Part shown: positions 43,544 through 52,018 of the stretch, piece after piece
Layout: the number at the start of each line of letters is the position of its first letter
How positions within the stretch are numbered: position 1 is the first letter of the stretch
Assembly (NCBI GenBank): GCA_963726085.1
Contig: CAVSAR010000011.1
Location: 238,159-302,158 of the forward strand
Origin: ZC4RG30 sp963726085
Lineage (GTDB): Bacteria > Pseudomonadota > Gammaproteobacteria > Steroidobacterales > Steroidobacteraceae
DNA: 64,000 bases
Direction: 5' to 3'
Position numbers and translations under genes: made by a program
The notes under the pieces: generated by a model
What the model saw: only the letters and a program-made list of their open reading frames with translations
Told to the model about the DNA's origin: nothing
Databases searched by the model: none

Positions 43544-43834
43544 ATGACCCGCGCCAATTCAATTCGGAATCGTGAAGGCAAGAGTGCGGCTCGCAATCGA
43601 TCCATGGCAGCATCTGCTGAACGATTTCTCGCAGATTTGACGTTACGTAAAAGCGGAATTCGTGTGATGGACAGCCTGCCCTGGGGGGCGCATATTTGTG
43701 TGTTTTACGAGACCAAAGAGGACCTGCTCGATACGGCTCTTTCCTATTTCGAGGCAGGATTGGAAAGCAACGAATTCTGCGTATGGGCGGTTTCCGATAA
43801 TCATGACCGCCATGCGATATATCAGATACACTAA
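43544..43834 (+). pseudogene. N-terminal fragment of a MEDS-domain sensor protein
   Basis: After a basic leader, RKSGIRVMDSLPWGAHICVF, YETKEDLLDTALSYFEAGLE and SNEFCVWAVSD match the start of MEDS (DcmR-like sensory) domain proteins. Homology ends after VWAVSD near 43797, and an unrelated 11-residue tail leads to a stop. Full-length proteins continue for at least another 100 residues, so the gene is truncated. Confidence 0.65.
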
Positions 43835-43928
43835 ATTCAAAAAACGGCGCTGTCTGCTCTGCAAACGCCAAAAACCAATGGGGTTTGCAGAACGTATATG
43901 CGACGGCTGCCGTGGTCTTTCAGCTTAG
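43812..43928 (+). CDS. Possible 38-residue zinc-ribbon peptide
   Basis: MRYIRYTKFKKRRCLLCKRQ, KPMGFAERICDGCRGLSA. CLLC and CDGC make a plausible zinc ribbon. It overlaps the end of the MEDS fragment in another frame and could be the tail of a lost larger gene. Confidence 0.35.
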   Translation: MRYIRYTKFKKRRCLLCKRQKPMGFAERICDGCRGLSA

Positions 43929-44074
43929 CAACGCCAGATAATTCGCGCTAAGCGAAAGCCAAGGGCACGCGTCTGGACAGTATCGGGCGGCCTGCCAAGC
44001 TTGGGTAAGCGCCGATAAAAATGGAGCGTCGTCGCTCAATCCACGCGATCATTAGAAAAAGGAGAACCGCACCA

Positions 44075-44251
44075 ATGTTCAAAGTTAACAGTCGCAACAT
44101 GCAACATCGAACCGATTTCGCAAAGGAAAAGTTCGAGCCAAAGAAACTACCAAAATGGAAAAAGAAGCGTCGAGCACGAAGCTTGAAACTAGCATTAGCC
44201 AAGCACAACGGTAGGCGCTTCAAAGGCTCGATCACGACTACAATTGCCTAG
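44075..44251 (+). CDS. Small, highly basic protein
   Basis: 58 residues, FKVNSRNMQHRTDFAKEKFE, PKKLPKWKKKRRARSLKLAL, AKHNGRRFKGS. About a third Lys/Arg. The ATG at 44075 is preceded by AAAAGGAG, one of the best ribosome-binding sites in this stretch. No domain recognised; nucleic-acid binding is a guess from charge. Confidence 0.5.
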   Translation: MFKVNSRNMQHRTDFAKEKFEPKKLPKWKKKRRARSLKLALAKHNGRRFKGSITTTIA

Positions 44252-44267
44252 CGATCAACGCGGAAAG

Positions 44268-44450
44268 TCACTCGACCTGCTGCTCTAGCTCGCGCATGCG
44301 TTGCATCAGAATTTGATCACCAGAGTGGATCTCCGCTCGCAAGGCACTGATCACGATGTCAAGGAATTCGTCCTCGGTCCAAGGCGGCTGCGCAGTGGGG
44401 ACGGTCTCCTGCCCGACCACGTTGCCAAATTGCAGTAGGCGTTGGTCCAT
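44268..44450 (-). CDS. Small hypothetical protein
   Basis: 60-residue protein MDQRLLQFGNVVGQETVPTA, EDEFLDIVISALRAEIHSGD, QILMQRMRELEQQVE: a helical, acidic C-terminus. GGGGGTGA precedes the start. No family recognised. Confidence 0.4.
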   Translation of the reverse strand: MDQRLLQFGNVVGQETVPTAQPPWTEDEFLDIVISALRAEIHSGDQILMQRMRELEQQVE

Positions 44451-44471
44451 GATTCACCCCCATACTCAATT

Positions 44472-44491
44472 CACCCCGCGCGGGGTGTTTT
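44472..44491 (+). terminator. Palindrome with T-run
   Basis: CACCCCGC directly followed by GCGGGGTG (44472-44487), then TTTT. It lies between divergent small ORF and autotransporter genes and could terminate plus-strand transcription. A GC-rich GCCGGCCGC run follows. Confidence 0.45.
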
Positions 44492-44755
44492 CAGTTGGCG
44501 CCCGGCCGGCCGCGGCGCCCAAGAGCTACGCCAGCACTGTTGGTCTGGAAACCTCAAATTCGTGGCCGGCCACAAATTTGACTAACCGCCTGGCATGAAC
44601 CGGGAGTTTCCGAGATCAGGGTTTCTAGCACCCCGATCCATCTAGGGCCGGCGCCCCTAAGCAGGGTTTTATCGATTGGCCAACAGATGCGTCGGGGATG
44701 CGGCGTCAGCTTTCACCAGCAGCGGACATAGCGTCTGAAGGGCTGTGGTAGCTAA

Positions 44756-46470
44756 GTGTCGCGTCCATTCGGGCTGTCGCTGCCGAAGCGGCCGCGCCTG
44801 CGTGCTACCGCGGTGCTGGCGAGTGCCGCGCTCAATCTCGCCGCGCGCATTGCTATTCCAGTCATCGTTTTGAACGGTGTCTCCGGGGTGGCCTCTGCCC
44901 AAGACGCCACATGGGGGGCCCCTGGCGCTAATGCTAACTGGAACACTCCGGCCAACTGGATTGGTGGCGCTGTCCCGGGCGCGACCGGAACCGCCACATT
45001 CACCGGGAATTTACCGACGGAGATTTCTGCGGGCGGGGTTGCCGTCGGCACCCTTTCACTCGGCGCGAACTATATCTTCGATGTCCCTGGAAACTCAACA
45101 ATCAACGGCCAGGGCGTCATCGGTCTCGCAAATGCGGCGACGTTCAATATAGTGAGTACTGTTGGCGCAACCCCTGCGCTCGACTTCAATGGCACTAGCT
45201 CGGCCGGCACTGCCCAATTCATTCTTGGCCAAGTAGTTGATACAGCTGGCGGTTTCAATGCGGGCTTCTTAAATTTCCGCGGCACTAGCACGGCTGGTCA
45301 GGCGACGATCACAGTGAGGGATGCTTCGGCAACTAATTTTTTCGATTCGAGCACGGCTGACCACGCGACAATCATTGTCGATAGGGGCGGGTTCCTGGGA
45401 TTCAATGACCAGAGCAACGGCGCTCAAGCGACTGTCATCAACAACGCCGGTGGCGAAGTCGGGCTATTTGGCCTGAGCACAGCCGGAACCACCCTCGGCT
45501 CGATCGCGGGCGACGGGACGTTTACTCTTACCTCCAAAAATCTAACGGTTGGATTCAATAATAACTCAACGGAGGTCGGCGGAACCATCACAGGCGATGG
45601 CGGCTCGCTGGTTAAGGTCGGCACCGGCTCGCTGACGCTCTCCGGCCTCAATACCTACACCGGGACAACGACCGTAAACAACGGCGCGCTGATCGTGAAC
45701 GGCTCGATCGCGTCATCGAGCATGACGCTTGTGAACAGCGGCGCCACACTCAATGGCAGCGGCACCGTGGGCTCAACCTCCGTCAACGCCGGCGGCTTTC
45801 TCGTTCCCGGTCCGGTGGGAACACCCGGCAGCATGACTGTCGCCGGCAATCTCGCGTTCCAATCCGGCGCGTTCTACATCGTGCAGGTCAACCCCACGAC
45901 AGCGTCGATCACCAATGTGAGCGGCACCGCCTCGCTTCTTGGGGGCACCGTGGGGGCCATCTTCGCGCCGGGCAGCTATGTCACGCGCAGCTACCCCATT
46001 TTGACGAGTGGCGGGCTCACCGGCACGTTCAACGCTCTCACCACCTTCGGCTTGCCGCCCGACTTCCAGACCAGCCTGAGCTATACAGCCACTACCGCAT
46101 TCCTCAACCTCAGGGCGCAACTCGTTCCCGAACCTACCCCACCGACGCCGCCGGGGGGTACAATTCCGCCCGTACCGGGTATACCGGGGCTGCCGCCTTC
46201 AGGGCTGCCGTCGACGCCGCCGCCGCTGCCGATCTTCACCGTCAACCAGCTTAACGTCGGCCATGCCATCGACAACTTCTTCAACAACGGCGGTGTGCTG
46301 CCGCCGGCATTCTTGTCCCTCTTTGGGTTGACCGGCAGCAATCTGACCAACGCGCTCGATCAGCTCTCCGGCGAGGTTGCGACCGGCGCGCAGAAGGTGG
46401 CCTTCCAGCTCACCGACCAGTTTCTCAACCTGATGCTTGATCCCTTCGTCGATGGCCGCAGCTGCACCGA
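44756..46470 (+). pseudogene. Autotransporter passenger lacking its beta-barrel
   Basis: GTG start, signal peptide (ARIAIPVIVLNGVSGVASA), then a beta-helical passenger with repeated SxxGxA segments and the autotransporter-associated repeat LVKVGTGSLTLSGLNTYTGT followed by TTVNNGALIVNGSI. A proline-rich linker (EPTPPTPPGGTIPPVPG) and the junction helix LSGEVATGAQKVAFQLTDQF lead to LMLDPFVDGRS, the point where relatives enter the linker before the 12-strand barrel. From about 46470 the frame reads instead through the interspersed repeat and stops at 46633. The roughly 280-residue translocator is missing, so export of the passenger cannot be completed. Confidence 0.8.
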
Positions 46471-46529
46471 GTATCCCGTTCGCGCGATCGTCAAAAGGCC
46501 GTTGGTGGTTTTACGGCGCAAGCAGCCAC

Positions 46530-46900
46530 TCCGCTTGTGGAATAGCGAAAATAGCAAAGCCAACAGGATCGAAACTATGGAAAGGTCCCGCGGAATCTGG
46601 ACAAATCTGTTCGGGTGGGTCGAAGAAAAATAGCGAAAAAAATAGCGAAAATAGCGAAAAATAAGCGTTGCTATGCCAACACCTTGCGACCCTGCTCAAG
46701 GATGCTGTTGAAGGTGATGAAGGGGGGTTAGCGGGGTCATTACCCCCCTGGGTCATCTTAGGCGGGGTCTATCAATCTCAGCGTTACGGGTAACGGGGGA
46801 CCCTGCCAAAGGTGATCCCAGGGGGGCCCCCCGACCCCGCCCCCCACCCCCCTCATTTACTGGGGTGATCTTAGCATTACGGGTAACGGGACCTCCCACT
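46530..46900 (+). repeat. Mosaic interspersed repeat, copy A (direct)
   Basis: Begins with ATAGCAAAGCCAACAGGATC and contains GGTCCCGCGGAATCTGG, tandem ATAGCGAAAA units (46628-46665), CTCAAGGATGCTGTTGAAGG, the G-rich block GGGGGGTTAGCGGGG, and GTTACGGGTAAC. Matching copies lie at 46925-47110 (inverted), 47915-48078, 48079-48385 and 48440-48605 (inverted). It interrupts the autotransporter gene. The ATAGCGAAAA units can be read as NSEKNSEK in one frame but there is no long coding sequence. Confidence 0.85.
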
Positions 46901-46924
46901 CGGACCAAGCTGATAGATGCGGTC

Positions 46925-47110
46925 AAGCGACGGCGAAGGGCGATCGATCAGAAGCGATGCTCTCTACCCTGCGCTGAGGTAGCTATTTTCTTCACTATTT
47001 TTCTTCGACTTCCACCGAACAAATTTCTTCGGATTCCGCCGGACCTTTCACCAGTTTCGATCCGGTTGGCTTTGCTATTTTTGCTACTCACGCGCGGGGC
47101 GCTTGGCCGC
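46925..47110 (-). repeat. Mosaic interspersed repeat, copy B (inverted, diverged)
   Basis: On the minus strand it reads TAGCAAAAATAGCAAAGCCA, then CGGATCGAAAC, GAAAGGTCCGGCGGAATCC and CCTCAGCGCAGGGTAGAGAG. It is clearly the same element as copy A but with many substitutions. Together with copy A it forms a large inverted arrangement. Confidence 0.75.
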
Positions 47111-47289
47111 TGAGGTCTACCCGAACGCGAGCGGGCTGTCCGGTGAAGGTCAGGCCGTTTTGTGCGTCCAAACAGCAAAAAGCCCCCAGTTTCATTGACT
47201 CAAAACCAGCCTCCGAAAACCGCGAAGGTCGCCGCATGACCTACGCGATCACATTGGGCGGAGTGGGTGCACGCGGACGCCTCCATGAG

Positions 47290-47530
47290 ACCTCATGCAG
47301 CGTAGTGATTTTCTGCTCGTCGTGAGTGACGAACGATATTTATCCGTCGCGAAAGTTCCAAGTTCCCATTCAGCCTCGCGCGCGCGCATAGAGAGTGTCA
47401 GTGGTTCCCAGCGATCCATAACGGGCATTTCGAGGTCGATCAGAATTACGTCCGGGTGCTCGGTCACGGCCAACTTGCAGCCCTGCTCTCTGTCCTCAGC
47501 CGCGAGAACCTCGAAATCGCCACACCGCTC
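47290..47530 (-). pseudogene. Response-regulator receiver fragment
   Basis: Minus strand reads FEVLAAEDREQGCKLAVTEH, PDVILIDLEMPVMD and then decays. VILIDLEMP is the phospho-Asp strand of a receiver domain. The N-terminal acidic pair and C-terminal Lys are missing, so it is a relic. Confidence 0.6.
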
Positions 47531-47603
47531 ACCTCGTCGGCGCGGAGCAGGATGGGCGCAGGAAAAAGCCGAGCACCTTGGCGGTCTTCAGCTAGAGCAC
47601 CAG
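47530..47603 (-). pseudogene. Relic of an ABC solute-binding protein C-terminus
   Basis: Minus strand reads LKTAKVLG then, in a shifted frame, LFPAPILLRADEV, matching the family ending LKTAKALGLxxPPSLLxxADEVIE. An in-frame stop and a frameshift show it is dead. Confidence 0.6.
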
Positions 47604-47740
47604 CTCAAATCCGCAAAGGCGTGCGACGGCGTTGACGTGGGCCGAGAACCGGCCCACGATCACATTGGAATAAATAAGAACAAGCCGGCAGCCGGAATGA
47701 TCGACTAGCTGCTGGCAAGCCATTTGATAGGGAGAAAACC

Positions 47741-47915
47741 ATGGAAGCCATTGAACGGCGCGCCTTCATGAAAGGTGCGGGTCTGGGCGCGCTCGCCTTC
47801 ACGGTGGGCGGCGTTGAGGTGATGCTCACGCCGAGCGAGGCGCGGGCACAGGGCGCCCCGTTGCGGACGTTGACCGCCGAGCAGGCGGCAACGCTCGACG
47901 CGTTGGGCAGGATCG
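47741..47915 (+). pseudogene. Gluconate 2-dehydrogenase subunit 3-like protein, truncated by the repeat
   Basis: EAIERRAFMKGAGLGALAFT, VGGVEVMLTPSEARAQGAPL, RTLTAEQAATLDALG match the twin-arginine-like leader and start of small subunit proteins of membrane gluconate dehydrogenases. At about 47915 the frame enters repeat copy C (reading RIEIMKGPAESGQ) and the rest of the gene is missing. GATAGGGAGAAAACC precedes the ATG. Confidence 0.65.
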
Positions 47916-48078
47916 AAATTATGAAAGGTCCCGCGGAATCTGGACAAATCTGTTCGGTGGGTCGAAGAAAAATAGCGAAGAAAATAGCGAAAAATAAGCG
48001 TTGCTATGCCAACACCTGAAAGGTGATGAAGGGGGGTTAGGGGGGTCATTACCCCCTGGGTCATCTTAGGCGGGGGGT
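47915..48078 (+). repeat. Mosaic interspersed repeat, copy C (direct, short)
   Basis: Starts AGGATCGAAATTATG, contains GGTCCCGCGGAATCTGG, ATAGCGAAAA units and GGGGGGTTAGGGGGG, and ends CATCTTAGGCGGGGGGTG. It truncates the gluconate dehydrogenase-type gene. Shorter than copy A because the CTTGCGACCCTG..GCTGTT block is missing. Confidence 0.85.
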
Positions 48079-48385
48079 GAAGAAAATAGCGAAAAATAAG
48101 CGTTGCTATGCCAACACCTTGCGACCCTGGTCAAGGATGCTGTTGAAGGTGATGAAGGGGGGTTAGGGGGGTCATTACCCCCTGGGTCATCTTAGGCGGG
48201 GGGGTGGATCAATCTCAGCGTTACGGGTAACGGGGGACCCTACCAAAGGTGATCCCCGGAGGGGAGGCCCCCGACCCCGCCCCCCACCCCCCTCATTTAC
48301 TGGGGTGATCTTAGCGTTACGGGTAACGGGGACCTCCCACTCGCCACTCAGCGCAGGGTAGAGAGCATCCTGACCCCCCTGGCGA
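48079..48385 (+). repeat. Mosaic interspersed repeat, copy D (direct)
   Basis: Head-to-tail with copy C. Contains GAAAATAGCGAAAAATAAGC, CCTGGTCAAGGATGCTGTTG, GGGGGGTTAGGGGGG, two GTTACGGGTAAC palindromes and the CAGCGCAGGGTAGAGAGCAT block also found (inverted) in copy B. The C and D blocks share over 60 identical bases from the ATAGCGAAAA unit on. Confidence 0.85.
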
Positions 48386-48439
48386 AAATCGCCATTTTCT
48401 GCCACCCCCCCTTCCAAATTTTGCACCCCCCTCATCGCC

Positions 48440-48605
48440 TTTCAACAGCATCCTTGAGAGGGTCGTAAGAGCGTTCGCATAGCATCGCTATTTTCGCTTT
48501 TTTCTTTCGCTATTTTTCTCGAACTCGACCAAACGAATTTTTCCAGATTCTGGCGTACCTTAATACTGGTTTCGACTATTGGCTTTGCTATTTTTGCTAC
48601 TTTGT
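48440..48605 (-). repeat. Mosaic interspersed repeat, copy E (inverted, diverged)
   Basis: On the minus strand: TAGCAAAAATAGCAAAGCCA, AATCTGGAAAAATTCG, AGAAAAATAGCGAAAG, and CTCAAGGATGCTGTTGAAAG. It ends within a few bases of where the serine recombinase homology starts (about 48630), so the recombinase was cut here. Confidence 0.75.
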
Positions 48606-48629
48606 CTCCCATGGGGCGACACGACGCGT

Positions 48630-49848
48630 TGGGCACGCGCTCCGCGGGACGGGTGTTCTGCGCAACGAGCTCTATGTTGGGCGGCTCGTCTGGAATCGAT
48701 TGCGCTATACCAAGGATCCATCGACGGGGCGGCGGGTCTCTCGAATCAATCCGTGTGACGACTGGGTTTTTCGCGATGTACCCGAGCTGCGGATCTTAGA
48801 CGACAATCTCTGGAACTGCGCACAAACGCGGCTAGGCGCCATTAGGAACAGCGACCGGGTAGTCAACGCTCGCGCGACGAAGTTCTGGACCCGCCGCCGC
48901 CCCCAACATCTCCTCACCGGGAGAGCGGTTTGCGGCGTTTGCGGCGGCCCGGCCGCACCGATCGGCAAGGACTACATCGCCTGCTCCACTGCCCGTCGGC
49001 AAGGAACCTGCACCAATCGTGCAAGCATTCGTCGAAGCGAAATCGAAAGATGGATTGTCGAAGCTCTCCGACATCAGCTGATGGCGCCGGATCTCGTCAG
49101 CGAGTTTGTCCGGACCTTCAACGACGAGATCAACCGAACCTCGCGTGACCGGGATCACCGGCGCGAGGGTCTCCAGCGCGAACAAAAGGATCTTGAACGC
49201 CGGATCGATACCCTCCTCGATGCCTTCGCCTCCGGTGCCTTGAAAGGCCCAAGCGTTCAGACCAAACTAGAAACACTGGAGGCCCGCCAAGGCGCGGTCG
49301 CGAAAGGACTTGCTGGCCTTTTGGACGAGCCGGTGCGGCTCCATCCCAATCTTGCTGCCATCTATCGGCGGAAGGTCGCGGCCCTCCAGAACCTCCTGGA
49401 AAACGACGCCACACGCACCGAGGCAGTCGAAATCATCCGCTCATTGGTCGATCAGGTGATCTTCCGGCCTACCGCCGAGGCCGGACTTGAGGTCGAGCTC
49501 GTCGGCGACATCGCCAGGATGGTCCATCTGGCCCAGAACTCGAATGAAGACAGCCCCGTTTCCGGGGCCGTTCACGATGAGTTCGCTCGTTCGGTAAAGG
49601 TGGTTGCGGGATCCTTTACCGAACGCGAACTGAATGGAGGCGTCGTATCAAACGGCCGCTCTTACAGCCAGTGGTTTGAGCTGGGCGCGGCGGTTGCAGG
49701 AACGCGCCCTCTCAGCGCATTTGAATTCGAGGGACGTCATACCCTCCGCGGCCCCCAAAAAAATCCGCAAGGGGTCCGATTGAGGGCAGGAAGTCCTTCA
49801 ACCAAAATTCTTATACCAATTCTATATCAGAGCGAGTTGACTATATAG
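48630..49848 (+). pseudogene. Serine recombinase lacking the catalytic domain
   Basis: Codes for the second half of a large serine recombinase: GTGVLRNELYVGRLVWNRLR, YTKDPSTGRRVSRIN (recombinase domain), LTGRAVCGVCGGP with a zinc-beta-ribbon (CGVC .. C..C), a coiled coil (REGLQREQKDLERRIDTLLD) and a C-terminal part ending ILIPILYQSELTI. The N-terminal resolvase domain with the catalytic Ser (about 150 residues) is missing; the sequence starts at repeat copy E. First possible start inside is TTG at 48700. The C-terminus runs up to the IS630 element. It cannot cut DNA by itself. Confidence 0.85.
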
Positions 49849-50384
49849 GGGAAGGCGGTGATGGAGCGGACGAGCTTTGGATTGCGCTCGATGTATAGGA
49901 CAGCCTGCTTGAGTTTGGCGCAGACAGCGTCCATGGATTTGAGCGCATAGTTCTTGAAGATTTTCTCACGGATTTCATCCCAGAGATTTTCCTTTGGATT
50001 GAGTTCGGGCGAATAGGGTGGAAGATACAGGAGCGTGATGTTGGCGGGAACGACAAGGTCACCGCAGCGGTGGTTGGGCGCGCCGTCGAGAACCAGCAAG
50101 ATATCTTCCCGGGCAAACTTGCGCGCCAGCACATCGAGGAAGACCTGGAAGCAGGCAGTATTCGAAGTGGGCATGATCAGATAGACGCAAGTGCCGTCCT
50201 TAGGGGAGACTGCCCCGTATAAATAGATGTACTCACGGATGAGTTGGGCAGCGACCGCCGGCCGCATGCCAATCGGCGCCCAGCATGGGCGTATCCGATT
50301 TATGCGACCGAAGCGCGCTTCGTCCGTGAACATGATACGCAGTTGCCGGTTGCGTCGGGCGGCAGCCCGGCGGGCCTTCCTCAC
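49827..50384 (-). CDS. IS630 transposase ORF B (DDE catalytic part)
   Basis: Catalytic domain of an IS630/Tc1-mariner type transposase. Seen: FTDEARFGRINRIRPCWAPI with first Asp, LLVLDGAPNHRCGDL with second, and LPPYSPELNPKENLWDEIRE with the final acidic residue, matching the DDE/D pattern. The frame upstream of the first Met reads NGFPDAVRKARRAAARR and joins ORF A after -1 slippage at an A7 run (about 50402). Acts together with ORF A as one protein. Confidence 0.88.
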   Translation of the reverse strand: MRKARRAAARRNRQLRIMFTDEARFGRINRIRPCWAPIGMRPAVAAQLIREYIYLYGAVSPKDGTCVYLIMPTSNTACFQVFLDVLARKFAREDILLVLDGAPNHRCGDLVVPANITLLYLPPYSPELNPKENLWDEIREKIFKNYALKSMDAVCAKLKQAVLYIERNPKLVRSITAFPYIVNSL

Positions 50385-50920
50385 AGCATCAGGAAAGCCG
50401 TTTTTTTAAAAGCATCCTGCGCTGCAAGGTCACGTTTGGGATGAAATGGACGCGGCATCAGTTTGCGCCAGCCGTGCCGGTGCAGCAGGTTATAGACCGT
50501 GCTGTCGCTGGTTGTGTGACCAATTGCTCTCTCGTACGCCGCCTTGAGATCGTGGATGTTCAACATCTCCCCCGCGCCCGCCGCTTTGGCAAAACGCGCG
50601 AGCAAGGCGTTTTCTTCGGTCAATGTCATGTTTTCGTGTTTGCGCCCACCATTCGGTTTGGGCTTGAGCGCTTTGATCCCACCGTGGTCATGGACCATAT
50701 GCGCGCGGTTTACCGTGCTCAGCGACACGCCCATCGCTGCCGCAATCGCCGGCTGCGTCATCCCACCTTCACGCAACAGCACCATCTGGATGCGTTGGCG
50801 CTGCGCCGCCGGTATCTTCCAGCGCAACGCAGTCTTCAGCCGCCGCACCTCGGCCTTGCTGCATTTGACCATCTGTTTCTCCCGAATCAGATGGTGCAAG
50901 CGAATCACACCTCGGGGCAC
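50381..50920 (-). CDS. IS630 transposase ORF A (HTH part)
   Basis: N-terminal DNA-binding part: KCSKAEVRRLKTALRWKIPA, QPAIAAAMGVSLSTVNRAHM and IGHTTSDSTVYNLLHRHGWR, a helix-turn-helix plus winged-helix pair. ORF A ends AQDAFKKTAFLML just after an A7 run (GCTTTTAAAAAAACGG on the minus strand); a -1 slip on the run leads into ORF B. Start is ambiguous; MVKCSKAEV (50872) is more likely than the upstream Met. Confidence 0.85.
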   Translation of the reverse strand: MPRGVIRLHHLIREKQMVKCSKAEVRRLKTALRWKIPAAQRQRIQMVLLREGGMTQPAIAAAMGVSLSTVNRAHMVHDHGGIKALKPKPNGGRKHENMTLTEENALLARFAKAAGAGEMLNIHDLKAAYERAIGHTTSDSTVYNLLHRHGWRKLMPRPFHPKRDLAAQDAFKKTAFLML

Positions 50921-50979
50921 CCTACCAGGCCCCGGTATTACCTGGAAAAAACTCGATTCAGGCCGTTATGGAACTGGTA

Positions 50980-51966
50980 TTATATCAGTCGTTCATCAGG
51001 CCCAATGACGTGAAGCGGTGCTTCGCCGGTTAATACGCGGCGGCAGTTCTCAACTGCGCGGCGCAAACTGATATCGTGTGCGCCGGTGCCCTGTGCCGAG
51101 TTGTGCGGTGAAGCGATAACGTTCGGCAGGTCGAGAAAAGGTTGATCCATGCGGAAGTCTCCGTGGCGTACCGGTTCAACCCACCAGGCATCGATGCATG
51201 CCGTGAAGCGCGGGTTCTTGACGAGGTGGTCATACAAGCGCCTTTCCTGCACGATCTCCCCACGGGCCACGTTGACGAGGATGGCATCGGGCTTCATGCG
51301 CTGAAGCTCGGCGGCACCGATGAGGCCGTACGTGGCACGGGTGAGTGGCGCGCTGAGCAATAGTACGTCAGCCGCCTCAAGAAGCTCATTGAGCCTCTCC
51401 GGTCCTCCGATCCATTCCACTTGCTCATCCGTCCACCCATGCCGATTGATGGCGTGCACCCGCATGCCGATGCCGTGCATCAGCCGGCCTGTCGCGGCTC
51501 CGATGCCGCCAAAACCGAAGATTCCGCAGATCCCGCCCGCTAGCATACGGTTCTGCGTGAACTGATTGAACTGACCGCGTTTGAGATTTTTGTGCTCCAC
51601 GATTAGGCGCTTGGCTGCCGCAAGTGCCATTGCCAGCGCGTGCTCAGCCATGGACTCAGCATAGCCGCCGCCGTTGGTTGCGACTGGCACCCCCTTTGGG
51701 AGCTCGCCTAGCGGAATAAAGTCCACACCGCCGATCATGAACTGAATCAGCCGCGCTCCCTTCAACAGCGCTGCCTCACCGGACCGTAACTCCTTGGCGG
51801 TATTGAATGTCAAAAGCACGCCGGTGTTGCGCAGCGCTTCGGCACGGGCCCTCTCGTCGAGCTCGGTGAGATATACGACCGAGGCTGCGCCGGTAAGGGC
51901 CTCGGCAAGAATTGCCTTGCGCTTCGCGCTCAGTTCGAAGGCAACGACGAGCGGTGGCAGGCTCAA
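50980..51966 (-). CDS. D-isomer-specific 2-hydroxyacid dehydrogenase
   Basis: NAD(P)-dependent dehydrogenase of 328 residues. Seen: cofactor loop GGICGIFGFGGIGAATGRL (about residues 142-160), catalytic Arg in ILVNVARGEIV near residue 232, Glu in AWWVEPVRHGDF, and the catalytic His in ASPHNSAQG near residue 290. The C-terminus GPDERLI ends with a TAA whose last base lies one base from the IS630 target duplication, so the insertion narrowly spared it. Substrate unknown; relatives act on glyoxylate, hydroxypyruvate or phosphoglycerate. Confidence 0.9.
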   Translation of the reverse strand: MSLPPLVVAFELSAKRKAILAEALTGAASVVYLTELDERARAEALRNTGVLLTFNTAKELRSGEAALLKGARLIQFMIGGVDFIPLGELPKGVPVATNGGGYAESMAEHALAMALAAAKRLIVEHKNLKRGQFNQFTQNRMLAGGICGIFGFGGIGAATGRLMHGIGMRVHAINRHGWTDEQVEWIGGPERLNELLEAADVLLLSAPLTRATYGLIGAAELQRMKPDAILVNVARGEIVQERRLYDHLVKNPRFTACIDAWWVEPVRHGDFRMDQPFLDLPNVIASPHNSAQGTGAHDISLRRAVENCRRVLTGEAPLHVIGPDERLI

Positions 51967-52018
51967 CTCCGTGCAGCCGGAAGACTACCGCGACTCGCGG
52001 GCGAAGCCGCGTTTGAAT

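Larger units (their letters stand above)
49816..50977 (-). mobile_element. IS630-family insertion sequence, complete, TA target
   Basis: 1162-bp element ending in imperfect inverted repeats: CCAATTCTATATC at the left and, read inward from the right, CCAGTTCCATAAC. Flanked by TA at 49814-49815 and TA at 50978-50979, the family's target duplication. Contains transposase ORFs in two frames (50381-50920 and 49827-50384) joined by -1 slippage. It inserted one base after the stop of the D-2-hydroxyacid dehydrogenase gene and right at the end of the recombinase remnant. The exact ends are inferred by pairing the TA duplication and repeats. Confidence 0.85.
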
